A stretch of 64,000 nucleotides of DNA. It comes from Roseiarcus sp963807735. GTDB lineage: Bacteria > Pseudomonadota > Alphaproteobacteria > Rhizobiales > Beijerinckiaceae. Within the stretch, counting starts at the first letter, position 1. Each line of letters starts with the position of its first letter. A model generated the notes under the pieces. The model did no database searches, was not told where the DNA came from, and saw only the letters and a list, made by a program, of their open reading frames with translations. This document shows positions 37,815 to 48,440 of this stretch, piece after piece. A program made the position numbers and the translations under genes. Location: contig CAWEDI010000024.1 of assembly GCA_963807735.1 (NCBI GenBank), positions 558,001 to 622,000 of the forward strand, given 5' to 3'.

Positions 37815-38153
37815 ATGATTCCGATGCGCGGCAGTAACGACGAAAAGCTGGATGCCCTGTTCCGGGCGTTCGCTGCGTGCCCCACTCCGGAGCCCAGCGC
37901 GAACTTCATGCCCACGTTATGGCAGAAGATCGAATCGCGGCAGACATTTACGTTTTCATTCCGGCGCATAGCCAATGCTTTTGCGGCGGCGGCCGTGGCG
38001 CTGACCGTGGCGTTGAGCGTCTACATGTATGTTCCCCACGCAGCCGCCGTGCCGAGCCAGAACTACGTCGATGTTCTCGCCGAAGCCAATCCGATCGTGG
38101 CGCCCGATCTGATGAGCCCCGCGCAACTCGAATTGACCGAATCCGGCAGGTGA
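37815..38153 (+). CDS. Probable membrane-anchored anti-sigma factor
   Basis: A 112-residue protein with a soluble N-terminus (DEKLDALFRAFAACPTPEPS, MPTLWQKIESRQTFTF) and one membrane helix (IANAFAAAAVALTVALSVYM) followed by a short outer tail. This size and layout, directly after an ECF sigma gene, fit an anti-sigma factor. No zinc-binding HxxxCxxC motif is present. Confidence 0.65.
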   Translation: MIPMRGSNDEKLDALFRAFAACPTPEPSANFMPTLWQKIESRQTFTFSFRRIANAFAAAAVALTVALSVYMYVPHAAAVPSQNYVDVLAEANPIVAPDLMSPAQLELTESGR

Positions 38154-38162
38154 GTCCTAGCA

Positions 38163-38670
38163 ATGCCTAAATCCAAGGTCTCGGCGTTTCTTCTCTGTCT
38201 TGCTGGTGTTTGCGAGCGGGGCTGCGATGGGCGCTGTGGGCTATCGTCTTTACGAGGTGAAGACGGTGGCGAGTCCGGTGCCGGTCCCAGCCAAAAAGAA
38301 GAATGCATGGCGCCGGAGGAGTACCGCAAGCTCGTCCTGGCACACCTCAAAGAGGTGGTCAAGCTGACCGACGACAGGTGCAGCAGATTCAGAAGATTTA
38401 CGACTGGCAGGGCGAACAGTTCACACCGATCCGCAAGAAATACCGAGCGCAGAGATCGAGACAGGCTAAGCACGACTTCGACCAGCAGTTGCATCAGCTT
38501 CACGACACTGCGGTCGCGAAGATCAAAGCGGTTCTGACTCCCGATCAGCAGCCGCTATACGACAAATAGCTGGCCGACCGGGATGCGATCACAAAAAGCA
38601 TCAACAGGAACAGGAACAGCAAGGGAAGGGGCCGCACAAAGACGGCCACCGTCCACCGCCGCTTCCTTAA
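38163..38670 (+). CDS. Spy/CpxP-like periplasmic heavy-metal sensor protein, frameshifted
   Basis: Corrected for single-base slips, the protein has an N-terminal membrane anchor (SAFLL, then VLLVFASGAAMGAVGYRLY), a linker, then a helical LTxxQ-type domain: EEYRKLVLAHLKEVVKLTDD, IQKIYDWQGEQFTPIRKKYR and VAKIKAVLTPDQQPLYDK. A His/Gln/Pro tail (QEQEQQGKGPHKDGHRPPP) may extend to the TAA at 38668 if one more slip is allowed. It forms a set with the sigma and anti-sigma genes. Confidence 0.72.
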
Positions 38671-38911
38671 CTAACAGGCTGCGCCGGCTGCGCTTATCCT
38701 TGTCGCCGCGCATAGCCTTATACTTCCTCTCAAACTTGTCAACACGTCCGGCAGTATCGATCAGCTTTTGCTTGCCCGTGAAGAACGGGTGGCAGGAGGA
38801 GCAGATTTCCACGCGGATATCGCCCTTGTGCGTCGAGCGGGTCTCGAACTTGTGGCCGCAGGCGCAGATGACATTAATCTCGTTGTAAGCGGGGTGAATT
38901 CCGGCCTTCAT
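38555..38911 (-). CDS. rpmE: 50S ribosomal protein L31, C-terminal end uncertain
   Basis: From the ATG at 38911 the first ~66 residues are a clear L31: MKAGIHPAYNEINVICACGH, KGDIRVEICSSCHPFFTGKQ and GRVDKFERKYK, with the zinc-binding CxC and CxxC pattern. L31 normally ends at 65-90 residues, but here the frame runs to 38555 over the convergent Spy-like gene, so the true end is probably near 38,673 or is masked by an indel. A -10 TATACT (38942-38947, minus) lies 30 bp upstream. Confidence 0.88.
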   Translation of the reverse strand: MKAGIHPAYNEINVICACGHKFETRSTHKGDIRVEICSSCHPFFTGKQKLIDTAGRVDKFERKYKAMRGDKDKRSRRSLLVKEAAVDGGRLCAAPSLAVPVPVDAFCDRIPVGQLFVV

Positions 38912-38960
38912 GTTGTTACGGGGATTCCTTTCGAGAATTTCAGTATAGCAAAAACACAAA

Positions 38961-38988
38961 CCCCCGCGAGCCGCTCGGCCCGCGGGGG
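38961..38988 (-). terminator. Rho-independent terminator between structured RNA and rpmE
   Basis: The perfect stem CCCCCGCG/CGCGGGGG with a 12-base loop is followed, on the minus strand, by TTTGTGTTTTT. It would end a minus-strand transcript coming from the structured region upstream and insulate rpmE, whose -10 begins about 14 bases later. Confidence 0.75.
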
Positions 38989-39142
38989 TCGGTAGCCATT
39001 GAAGATAAAACCTGAGGCTAAAGGTTACGCGAGAGGCAGCCGGTCCACAGGAACGTGACCCCGCTACTGAACGGGAGTCGGCTACGTTAGAGGCTCGACT
39101 TCAACAGTCGGCCACCTCGCGCGGTCTTTTACAACTATCCAT
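38989..39142 (-). ncRNA. Candidate structured non-coding or leader RNA
   Basis: About 150 bases fold well on the minus strand. The outer stem pairs 38991-38997 with 39110-39116 and 38999-39004 with 39099-39104. A hairpin AACCT/AGGTT lies at 39009-39026, an inner stem pairs 39036-39042 with 39079-39085, and it encloses a CCCG/CGGG hairpin. Two A.C mismatches on the plus strand become G.U wobbles on the minus strand, which fixes the strand. A terminator follows directly. The 5' end contains a 13-codon frame (39101-39142, MDSCKRPREVADC) with AGGAGG 12 bases upstream, so it may be a leader. I do not recognise an Rfam family with confidence. Confidence 0.55.
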
Positions 39143-39268
39143 TATTCTGGACCACCTCCTTTTTCAGTAATACTTTCAAGTTGCCACGGACTTTCGATTT
39201 TGTCAACGGGCAAGAATCCACTGCACAACGCGGCCCGATTCGGCGTCCAGCCCGCTACAATCAAAAGA

Positions 39269-40377
39269 GTGCCGGGAGTCTACCTTTCGTATCCTTTCTG
39301 CGCGCAGAAGTGTACCTATTGCAATTTTGCCTCGGGCGTCTTTCCACGCTCTCTCGAAGCGCGCTATCTTGCGGCGCTCGCAGGCCGAAGTGCGCGCGCA
39401 CGTCTGGCAGTGGAAGCCCGAAACCGTCTTCCTGGGCGGCGGCACACCCAGCCAGATCGCACCGGAGGCACTGGCAACGCTTTGCTTGCCGCCATTCCCG
39501 GCAAGCCATGGATCGAAGCCACGCATCGAGGCCGCGCCCGGCACCATCACGCTCGAAAAGACCCGCGCCTGGGCTGAATGGCGGCATCAACCGCGTCAGC
39601 CTGGGCGTGCAGTCGTTCGTCGAATTGGAGCTTCGCCGCACCGGGCGCAAGCACAACGCGCAGACCGTCGCGGCCGACATCGCTACGCTGCGCGCAGGCC
39701 GGCATCGCCAACTATCAATATCGACCTGATCGCGGGGCTTTCCGGCCAGACCGAAGCAAGCTGGCGCGAATCGCTCGATTGGATCGAGCGCCTCGACGCG
39801 CCGCACGTCTCCGTCTACATGCTGGAAGTCGACGAAGACAGCCGCTTGGGCAGCGAAATGCTGCTCGGCGGCAACCGCTACGGCGCGCGGCGATACGCCC
39901 GGCGACGATCGATCGGCCGACTTCTACGAAACCGCCGTCGAGCGCCTCGCGGCGCATGGGCATCGCGCCGCTACGAGATCTCCAATTTCGCGCGGCCCGG
40001 CTTTGAATCGCGCCACAATCTGAAATATTGGCGGCTCGAACCCTACGTCGGCTTCGGCGCCGACGCGCATTCTTTCGACGGCGCGGATGCGCTGGCAGAA
40101 CGTCGAATCGGCCGCCGAATATGTACGGACGCGATCGCGGCTTGCCGTCGCAAGCTCGAGCTCGACCCCAGCAGTCCGAGCGAAGAGCGATTCTTCGTCG
40201 GCCTGCGCCTCACTGAAGGCATTCGGCCCGAGCCCGCAAGAGTGGCGGCGCTTCGCCGAGCCTATCCACCGCTTCGTCGACGCCGGCTTGCTGGAAACCG
40301 CCGGCGGCATGCTGCGCCTCACCAGCCGCGGCGTAATGCTTTCGAACGAAGTGTTCCAGGAGTTTCTCACCGCATGA
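39269..40377 (+). CDS. hemW: Radical SAM heme chaperone HemW, multiple frameshifts
   Basis: The GTG start at 39269 opens with VPGVYLSYPFCAQKCTYCNF, containing the CxxxCxxC cluster site. Further pieces in other frames: WQWKPETVFLGGGTPSQIAP, NGGINRVSLGVQSFVELELR, NIDLIAGLSGQTEASWRESL, YEISNFARPGFESRHNLKYW and RFVDAGLLETAGGMLRLTSR to the TGA at 40375. At least five slips occur. HemW inserts heme into respiratory enzymes and was long annotated as oxygen-independent coproporphyrinogen oxidase. A TACAAT box at 39256-39261 lies 8 bp before the GTG, which suggests a leaderless transcript. Confidence 0.85.
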
Positions 40378-41429
40378 TCGATCTCCGCAGCGACACCGTC
40401 ACCAAGCCCACCGCCGCCATGCGCCGCGCCATGATGGAGGCCGAAGTCGGCGACGACGTTTATGGCGAAGATCCCACCGTCAATCGCCTCGAGCGGCGCG
40501 CCGCCGAGATCGCTCGGCAAAGAAGCCGCCCTGTTCGTGCCCACCGGCACCATGGGCAACACCATCGCCATCAAGCTGCTCACCGAGCACGGCCAGGAAG
40601 TGATCTGCCGATTCGCGCGCGCACATTCTCGATTGGGAACTGGCCATGATGGCGTGGTTTTCCGGCTGCGTGGTGCGCGCCATCCAGACCGACGACGGCA
40701 TCCTGACCTGGGACGAAATCGCGCCGCGTCATCAAGGCCCCAGTCCGTATTGCGCGCCCACCGGCCTGGTCGCCATCGAGAACACCCACAACATGGGCGG
40801 CGGCACGGTCTACCCGCTGGAGGCCATCCGACGAAATCTGCCGACGGCGCGCACGAGCGCGGCATTCCGCGTCCACATGGATGGCGCGCGCGTCTTCAAC
40901 GCGGCCGCCGCTACCGGTGTGCCGGTGCGTGACATCGTCGCCCCGGTGGACACAGTCATGTTCTGTCTTTCGAAGGGATTGGGCGCGCCGGCCGGGTCCA
41001 TGTTGTGCGGCCCGGCGGAGCTGATCGCCAAGGGCCGCCTCTATCGAAAACGGCTGGGCGGCGGGATGCGCCAAGCGGGCGTGCTCGCGGCGGCATGCCT
41101 GATCGCGCTCGAGGAGATGCCCAAGCGCCTGGGCGACGACCACGCCAACGCCAAGTTCCTCTCCGAGGGGCTGTGCGCGCATTCCCGGCATTCAAATTGC
41201 ACCGGAGAAGACCGCAACGAATATCGTGGTCTTCGACGTTAGCGGCACGGGCCTCGCGCCCGCGGAAATCAGCGCGCGGTTGAAGCGGCGCGGCGTGCTC
41301 ATGAATGGCATCAACGAGCGGCAAATGCGCGCCGTGACGCACTACGATGTGGATCGCGCGGCATGCTCGATGGCCCTCGAGGCTATCGCGGAAATCTGCG
41401 CGGAAACCACTGCGGAAGCCGTCCAGTGA
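40374..41429 (+). CDS. ltaE: Low-specificity L-threonine aldolase, frameshifted
   Basis: The ATG overlaps the hemW stop (ATGA). MIDLRSDTVTKPTAAMRRAM, EVGDDVYGEDPTVNRLE, then in another frame KEAALFVPTGTMGNTIAIKL, then IENTHNMGGGTVYPLEAIRR, HMDGARVFNAAAATG and the PLP-lysine segment FCLSKGLGAPAGSMLCG, ending with GVLMNGINERQMRAVTHYDV. The order equals GLY1/LtaE, which cleaves threonine to glycine and acetaldehyde. Three or four slips, all between conserved blocks. Confidence 0.87.
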
Positions 41430-41493
41430 CCCACGCCCGCGGGAAACTTGTCAGAATGGTTCTTATTCCTTGCGTATACGAATGGATTCATAC

Positions 41494-44308
41494 ATGTTGA
41501 AACCGGTAGTACAATTGGCCAGCCTTGCCTTGCTGGCCGCCGCGCCCTGGCGCGTTCGCCCAGCAGTATTCCATCTCCACCGTCGCCGGCGGCGCGCCTT
41601 TCGCAACGCCCGCGGCCGCCACCAGCATTTCCATCGGGCAGCCGCGCCGCGTGGCGCTCGATTCCTCGGGCAACGTCTATTTCACTAGCGGCAACTGCGT
41701 CTACAAGATGAGCGGCAGCACCATTACGCTGGTGGCCGGCAATTCGCGCCCGGGCTTTTCCGGCGATGGCGGCCCGGCTATCAACGCGCAACTCAACGCG
41801 CCACAAGGCGTGGCCGTGGATAAATCCGGCAACGTCTATATTTCCGATACCAACAACAACCGCGTCCGCATGGTGACCACCGAACGGCATCATCAATACC
41901 TTTGCGGGTACCGGACAAGTCGGCAGCCCCGGCTAATTACGGCGACGGCGGCCTCGCCAATCAGGCATACCTGCACCTGCCCGGCGGCGTTAACCGTGGA
42001 TTCCCAGGGCAACCTCTACATCGCCGATACCGGCGATAACACCATCCGCGAAATCACTGCCGACGGCATCATCAATACCATCGCCGGCAACGGCCTTCCG
42101 AGCTATTCGGGCGATGGCTACCTCGCCGTCAACGCCGAGTTGCACAGCCCGGAAGACGTGGCGGTGGATTCGTCGGGCAATGTCTACATCGCCGACACCG
42201 GGCAACGCGTATATCCGTGAAATCACCGTCAGCCACCGGGATTATCAACTTCATCGCCGGGCGATGGCTCCATCGGCTACTCGGGTGACGGCGCGCATGG
42301 CCAACGTGGCCGGGCTGGACGAGCCATACGCCATCGCGCTCGATTCGGCGAATCCTCCTAATGTCTACTTCGCGGAGCCGGAGGATGGGCGCGTCCGTGA
42401 GATTACCATCTCCACCGGCAAGATCAACACCGTGGTGGGCAATGGAGTCTTCGGCTTTTCGGGCGACGGCTCTGCCGCCACCGGCGCCATGCTGCATCTG
42501 CCGACCGGCCTCTCGATCGATTCCTCCGGCAATCTCTACATCGCCGATTCGCCTGAACAACCGCATACGCAAAGTGGCGGGCGCCACCATTTCCACCATC
42601 GCCGGCAGCGGCGCTCTGAGCTATTCGGGCGACGGCGGCTCCGCGACTTCGGCGCAACTGAATACCCCGAAGCCGTGGCGGTGGACGCCTCCGGCAATAT
42701 GTACATCGCCGACACAGTCAATAACGTGGTGCGCGAGATCTCCACCAAAGGCGTGATCAGCACCATCGCCGGCAACGGGACGGCAGGGTTCGGCGGCGAT
42801 AATGGCGCGGCCACGTCGGCCATGCTCAGCTCGCCGCAAGGCATCGCGGTGGATGCCTCCGGCAACGTTTACGTCGCCGACACCGCCAACGCGCGCGTGC
42901 GCAAAATTTCGGGCGGAACCATCACCACCGTGGCCGGCAGCGGCACGCAGGGCTATGCGGGGCGACGGCGCCGCCGCCACCAGCGCGCAATTGAATACGC
43001 CCGTCGGCCTGGCGTTGGATAAATCGGGCAACCTCTATATCGCCGACGTAGACAACAGCGTCATCCGCAAGGTCTCGACCGGCGGCATCATCAGCACCGT
43101 TGCCGGTAACGGTTCGCAGGGTTATTCGGGCGATACCGGCCCCGCCGCCGCCGCCATGCTCAACGGGCCGGAAGGCGTAGCCGTGGATGCCTCGGGCAAT
43201 CTGTATATTGCCGATACGCTCAACGGCGTCATCCGCGAAGTGAGCACCAGCGGAACCATCTCCACCATTCGCCGGCAACGGCATCGATCGGATATTCGGG
43301 CGATGGCGGCGCGGCTACCAGCGCGGAATTCGGCAGCCCCATGGGCATTGCGGTGGATAGCGCGGGCAATCTCTATATCGCCGATTCCGGCGCGCGCATC
43401 CGCAAGGTCTTCGCCAGCGGAATCATCGAGACCGTCGCAGGCAGCGGCGTTCGTGGCTATTCGGGCGACGGCGGGATCGCTACTTCCGCCACGATGAACG
43501 GCGCCGCCGGTCTGGCGGTGGACGCCAAGGGCGATATGTTCATCGCCGATGCCGCCAATAACGCCGATCCGCGAATTGGTGTTCGCGGGGTCGGGCCTCT
43601 CGATTTCGGCGGTAACCAACGCCGCTAGCAACCAGGTGGGCTCGATCGCGCCCGGCGAGGTGATCGTAATCTATGGCTCGAATATCGGGCCCGCCGGGCT
43701 CACCACTTACCAACTCAGCGGAGCGGGCGCGCTGAGCACCAGCCTGACTGGCGTCAGCGTCTACATCGACGGCGTTGCGGCGCCCATGCTCTACATTTCG
43801 CCCAACCAGGTATCCGCCGTCGTTCCTTTCAATCTGACCGGTTCCACAGCCCAGATTTTCGTGCTGAACCAGAACCAGACTACAGCGCCGGCCACGGTGA
43901 ATGTAGCGCCATCGGCCACTGCGCTGTTCACACTGAACGGTTCCGGCGAAGGCCAGGCCGCCGCGATCAACCAGAATAATTCGGTAAACGGGCCCGTCGA
44001 GCCCGGCGAGTTCCGGCCAAATCGTGACGCTCTTTATCACCGGCGCCGGCCAGACCAACCCCGCAGGTCAGAATGGCGTACTGGCAACCGTGCCGCTGCC
44101 CATACCGCTGCTGCCCGTAAGCGTAGCCATCGGCGGAAAGAGCACCACTCTCAACTACGTTGGCGGATCGCAGGGCACCCTCAACGGCATCATCCAAGTG
44201 AATGCGACGGTGCCCAGCGGACTGCCGGCCGGCAATGCCTCGGTGATCGTACAAGTAGGCAGCGCAGCCAGCCAGGGCGGCGTAACGATCGTAGTGAGCG
44301 GAAACTAG
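41494..44308 (+). CDS. Secreted NHL-repeat beta-propeller with Solibacter-type C-terminal domain, frameshifted
   Basis: A large exported protein. The signal peptide starts at 41494 or 41482 (VVQLASLALLAA). Then about ten NHL-type repeats of the form GVAVDxSGNVYIADTxNNxVR, with TVAGNGxxGYSGDGGxA between. From about 43,610 comes the domain known as Soli_cterm/TIGR03437: NAASNQVGSIAPGEVIVIYG, SLTGVSVYIDGVAAPMLYIS and PNQVSAVVPFNL. This domain is largely confined to Solibacter-like acidobacteria and is the best lineage marker here. About nine frame slips are spread along it. Confidence 0.83.
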
Positions 44309-44545
44309 CCCGGATGCGGATTATTGCCGCTTCGGGAGAGGCCTTTCGACGCAGAGACGCGGAGACGCCGAGACAAAAGTAGAGCGGAGAAGACCGTGAC
44401 CGTTAGAGGCTGTGAGGCATTCCGGCCTCGCGGTGGGGCAGACGGTTTCGTCTGCCTTCCCGGATGCGGATTATAGCCGCTTCGGGAGAGGCATTTCGAC
44501 GCAGAGACGCGGAGACGCCGAGACAAAAGTAGAGCGGAGAAGACC
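44309..44545. repeat. 87-bp direct repeat, two copies around a REP-like hairpin
   Basis: Copies at 44309-44395 and 44459-44545 differ at only two positions. Each starts CCCGGATGCGGATTAT and contains TTCGACGCAGAGACGCGGAG. Between them at 44437-44456 is the hairpin GGCAGACG/CGTCTGCC. The first copy begins right after the NHL gene's stop. Confidence 0.85.
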
Positions 44546-44564
44546 TTTCTTTCCTTGAGCGGCC

Positions 44565-47500
44565 CTAGAAGCTCAAGTGCAACGCGATCTGTAAGAAACG
44601 CGAACTGCCGATTGTGTGCTGAATCTGTCCCAGGCTGCCTTCGGGCGGATAAACCGGCGGCGGCTCAAATCCCGCGAAGAACGTGACATCGTTATTGGGC
44701 GTGTCGAAGTCCGGGTGATTAAACAGATTGAACGCGTCGAAATTCAAACGCAAACGAGCACGCTCGCCTACCTGGAATTCCTTGCGCAAGGTCGCGTCGA
44801 AGCGCACTTGGAATGGCCCGCGGAAGATATTGCGTCCGGTGCTGCCGAAAAGCGACTCGTACACGTCGCAGCCCGACGCATTGCACGCCGGTACGCCATT
44901 CGTGCCCGGGGCGACGAACTGCGGCGCAAAATCATTGACGTTCAGCACCGGCTTGCCGGGATTGACGCCCGTTGTACCCTGCAGTTCAGCCTGCTTCGCG
45001 GTAACACCAGGCGCCAGGGGAACGATCGGGTTGATCAGTTCGACATCGGTGCCGAAATACAAGCTGCCCACCGAACCCGAGTAGTCGTACACGCTATAAG
45101 GCTGGCCGCTTTGCGCTACGGTCTGGCCGCCGATAGTCCATCCATTCACGAAATTTCCCAGAGTCTTATTGGAAGTCACGTTGGGCATCGTGTAAGTGTA
45201 ATTGATCAGGAAAACGTGCGTCTGGTCGAAGTCCGAAGAGGCGTAATTGGATTTCGGATACGCGGGATTATTTCCCGTAAAGAACAATCCGCCGCCGCTC
45301 TGCTCGTCGAGTGAGTGAGACCAGGTGTAAGAGCCGGTCAACTGCAGGCCGAAGGACAGGCGCTTTCTCGCCTGCAGTTCCAAGGCGTTGTAAGTCGCGG
45401 TGCCTTCCGCCTCATACAGCACGGAGTTCATATCGTAGCCGATATAAGGCACACGAATGGGTGCATTACCTGAAAATTCACTGGTCGAAACGGGTTCCAG
45501 AGAAAGGGTGGTGGTATTGGTACCGCCATAGGAGTAGATCTGGCCATTGACCGGGTTTGACGCCGTGGCGATCTTCGGTTCGTTGAAGGGAATCGGCAAT
45601 ACTTCATGCACCCCGTGATTGCCCACGTAGCCGGCGGTAAACAGCCAGTTGTTGGATGCCTGATACTGCACGTCGAAACTCCAGTTTTCCGTGTAGGGCA
45701 ACTTGTTATTGATGGCATAGCCGCCGAACAGATCCGGACCATACAGATTGCCCGCCGGGTATTTACCCGATTCGGTCTGGGCGATGTTGGGCAGCAACGC
45801 CTGGAACGCGGCAGCGCTGCCAGGGGGGGTAGCGAAAGGCGTCGTGCCAAAGGGACTAGCGAAGGTGGCTCCGGTTGTGGCTTCGCTCACCGAGACGAAC
45901 GGCGGTTCGAGAGTTACGCCGAACGGACCGCTGAATCCGCCGCCGGCGCTGGGTGAAAACTCGCTGAAGAATTCGCCGCGGTCATAGTAGATGCCAGCCC
46001 CGCGCGTATGGTCAAATGCGAAAGCGGCGACCAAGCCATGCCGAGGCGCGGCGCAAAACCACACTGGTGGTTGGTGAGCAATGAGTTGCTGGCGCCGGGC
46101 GTTGCCTCGGTAGGGTTATTCCCGGCGATTTCGAGTCCCGAACTGGTAATGGTGTCAGCGGCCAGCGTTGTAAGAATAGGCGCTTGGGTTGAAATCCGTC
46201 AGCCTTCCGTATTTCTCGGTCAGCGGACCCTCGTAGTCCCAGCGCAGCCCCATGGTGACCGTCAGGTTGCTCCTCACTTTGAAATTGTCGTTAACGAACA
46301 TACCGCCGGTGTGCGACCGATAGTAGCGGCTGGCTGAGCCGTCGAACGCCAGCGACTTGGTGCCGGTGCGTCACCGTGCCTTCCACGAAATAGCAGGAAC
46401 GTCTTAAACGCCAGGGTGTCGGTGTCGGTGTTGCGGTTGACAATATTGAGTTGCGTGTGAGTCCCACTGCCCGCCGAAGGTCAGCGTGTGGCGGCCCTTC
46501 ACCCAGTTCAGCGAGGTTCCCGCCTCGCCACTGATTCTGGTACATGCCCGCATTGCCGAAGCTCACGCTGGGGCCGAAATCCAAGCTGCTCGCCAAGGTG
46601 GGGTCGTCACTTGTAATCGTCAATCTGCGGGAAGCCGTTCGAACCGAGCAGATTCATGCCGAACTGGCTGGGTGAAAACTGCTGGCCGGTCTGCGAATAG
46701 GCCTGCATGCGGTTGAACCCCGATACGTTGCTGCCAGGTGAGAGTCGGAGACAGAATCACGGTGTTATTGATCGACGCCACCTGGCTGCCGGACTGGAGC
46801 GTTTGCGGAAATCCGAGCAGCGATGCCTACCGCGCCGAACGGGTTGGTGGTGGGATCGTTCTGCACATAGTATTTGCCCGCAGAGCGGTCCTTATCGCTC
46901 ACCACGTAATCGATTGCCGCGATACCCTGGTCGACGTTGGCGCTTGACGTTCGGCCCCTGCTCGACCGCGTCGTAGCCCAGCGCTTTGCGCCTGAGCCGT
47001 ATTGGTGATTTGGGCGCTGGGAATCAGATATTGGCCGTTGGGCAGCTGTCGCGCTTGCAGCATCGGCAGCGCCACCGGGCTGATCTGGCTCGTGGTGATC
47101 GTCTTGCCGTAACTGCTGCTAATCAGCGTTGACGATGCCCTGCGCGCTGCGGTCGTTGGTCAGGCCGAGGGCACCGTCACGTCTTTGTGGCGATCGGCCG
47201 CGTCCGCGATGCGCACGCCCTGGTAGGAGAGAAAGTAGAAGAGCTTGTCTTTCTTAATGGGCCCGCCCAACGTTGCGCCGAACTGATTGCGGTTCAGAAA
47301 CGGACCTTCGTGGTGATGGCCGGCGATGCGTTGTAGAAGAACGGCGCCGCGTTCATCGCGCTGTTCTGGAATTCCTCGTAGAGCTTCGCCGTGAAGCCGT
47401 TGGTGCCGGATTTGGTGATCACGCTGATGTGCGCGCCGCTGTTGGCGCCTTGCGTGGCGTCGTACATGGCCGCGTTCACGCTGATTTCCTGGATGGCCTC

Positions 47501-48266
47501 GACCGGGCGGCGTGGGCAGCGCCTGGCCGATAGCGCCGTAAACCGAGGTGCTGGTCTGAATCGAGCCGCCCGCGCCGAAGTTCTCGCCGGTATTCAGAAC
47601 GAAGCGATTCTCGCCCACCTGGCTGGTGGAATTGCCGTTAAACAGATTGTTCGTGCTGATGCCATTCAGCGAAAAACTATTGCTGGTGTCGCGCTGGCCG
47701 TTGGCGAAAATCGCCTGATTGCCGAGTCCGGCGTTGCTGCCCGCGCCGCCCAGAAAATCCGCATGCACGCCCGGGACTCAGAATCGCGAATTGGGTAAAA
47801 CTGCCGGTGCCCAGCGGCGTTTCCTGAATGGTTAACTGGTCGACCACATAGCCGTTGGTGGTGTCCACCTGATTCATCAGCGCTACCGCGCTAACCTCGA
47901 CCGTGGTGCCGACCGCGCCAACTTCAAGGCGCCATCAACCGTCGTGGTGCGGTCGGAATTCACCATCACCTCCGTATGGGTCTCGGTCTCGAATCCTTCC
48001 TTGGTGATTGCCAGTGTGTACGTACCAGCCGGAAGATTTGGAATCAGGTAAGAACCGTTGGGCTCCGTCTTGGCGGTCACTTCGAGGTTAGTCGCCGTAT
48101 TGATCGCCTTCACCGTGGCGCCGGGCACGGATGCGCCCGCGGAGTCTTTCACGGTGCCGGTAATGGCCCCCAAAATCTGTTGCGCCGCAAGCGGCGTGGA
48201 TGCCAGGCAGAAAAGTAAAACCAAGCAGACGATCTCTAAGAGACTGCGCTTTTGTGAACCCACCAT
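44565..48266 (-). CDS. Oar-like TonB-dependent receptor, frameshifted
   Basis: About 1,230 residues when the frames are joined. From the ATG at 48266: signal peptide (LLEIVCLVLLFCLASTPLAA), carboxypeptidase-regulatory domain (ITGTVKDSAGASVPGATVKA, LPAGTYTLAITKEGF), plug region (LNGISTNNLFNGNS, FLGGAGSNAGLGNQAIFANG), then the barrel with LPYTENWSFDVQYQASNNWL, LTGSYTWSHSLDEQSGGG and LRLNFDAFNLFNHPDFDTPN, ending in LHLSF. The final Phe fits an outer-membrane barrel. Many slips lie between 46,050 and 47,930; the C-terminal 500 residues are in one frame. Such receptors are abundant in Solibacter-like acidobacteria; the ligand is unknown. Confidence 0.83.
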
Positions 48267-48440
48267 GATTTTGGACCTCCAGCATGAGACGAAGATTTTT
48301 AAAGCGAGGCGGTACGGGGCCTTTTTCGCAAAGTATAACCCAATTTCATAGCTTTCCCGGACGATATATCTGTGTATTTCGTTTTGTATTCGTACGTACA
48401 ATTTCTGCCCGAAGCGGAGCCGCTTCCGTATAATTAACCT

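Noticed and set aside
38555..38700. C-terminal extension of L31 beyond residue ~80
   Set aside because: It is antisense to the Spy-like gene and has no match to L31; the true end is probably near 38,673.
39036..39085. Cobalamin-riboswitch-like string CCCCGCTACTGAACGGGAG on the plus strand
   Set aside because: The B12 box and the second GCCACTG/GGGAAGG block are absent, and pairing geometry favours the minus strand.
41640..43520. Regularly spaced repeated DNA suggesting an array
   Set aside because: It is the coding repeat of an NHL beta-propeller (GNVYIADT units), not a non-coding array.
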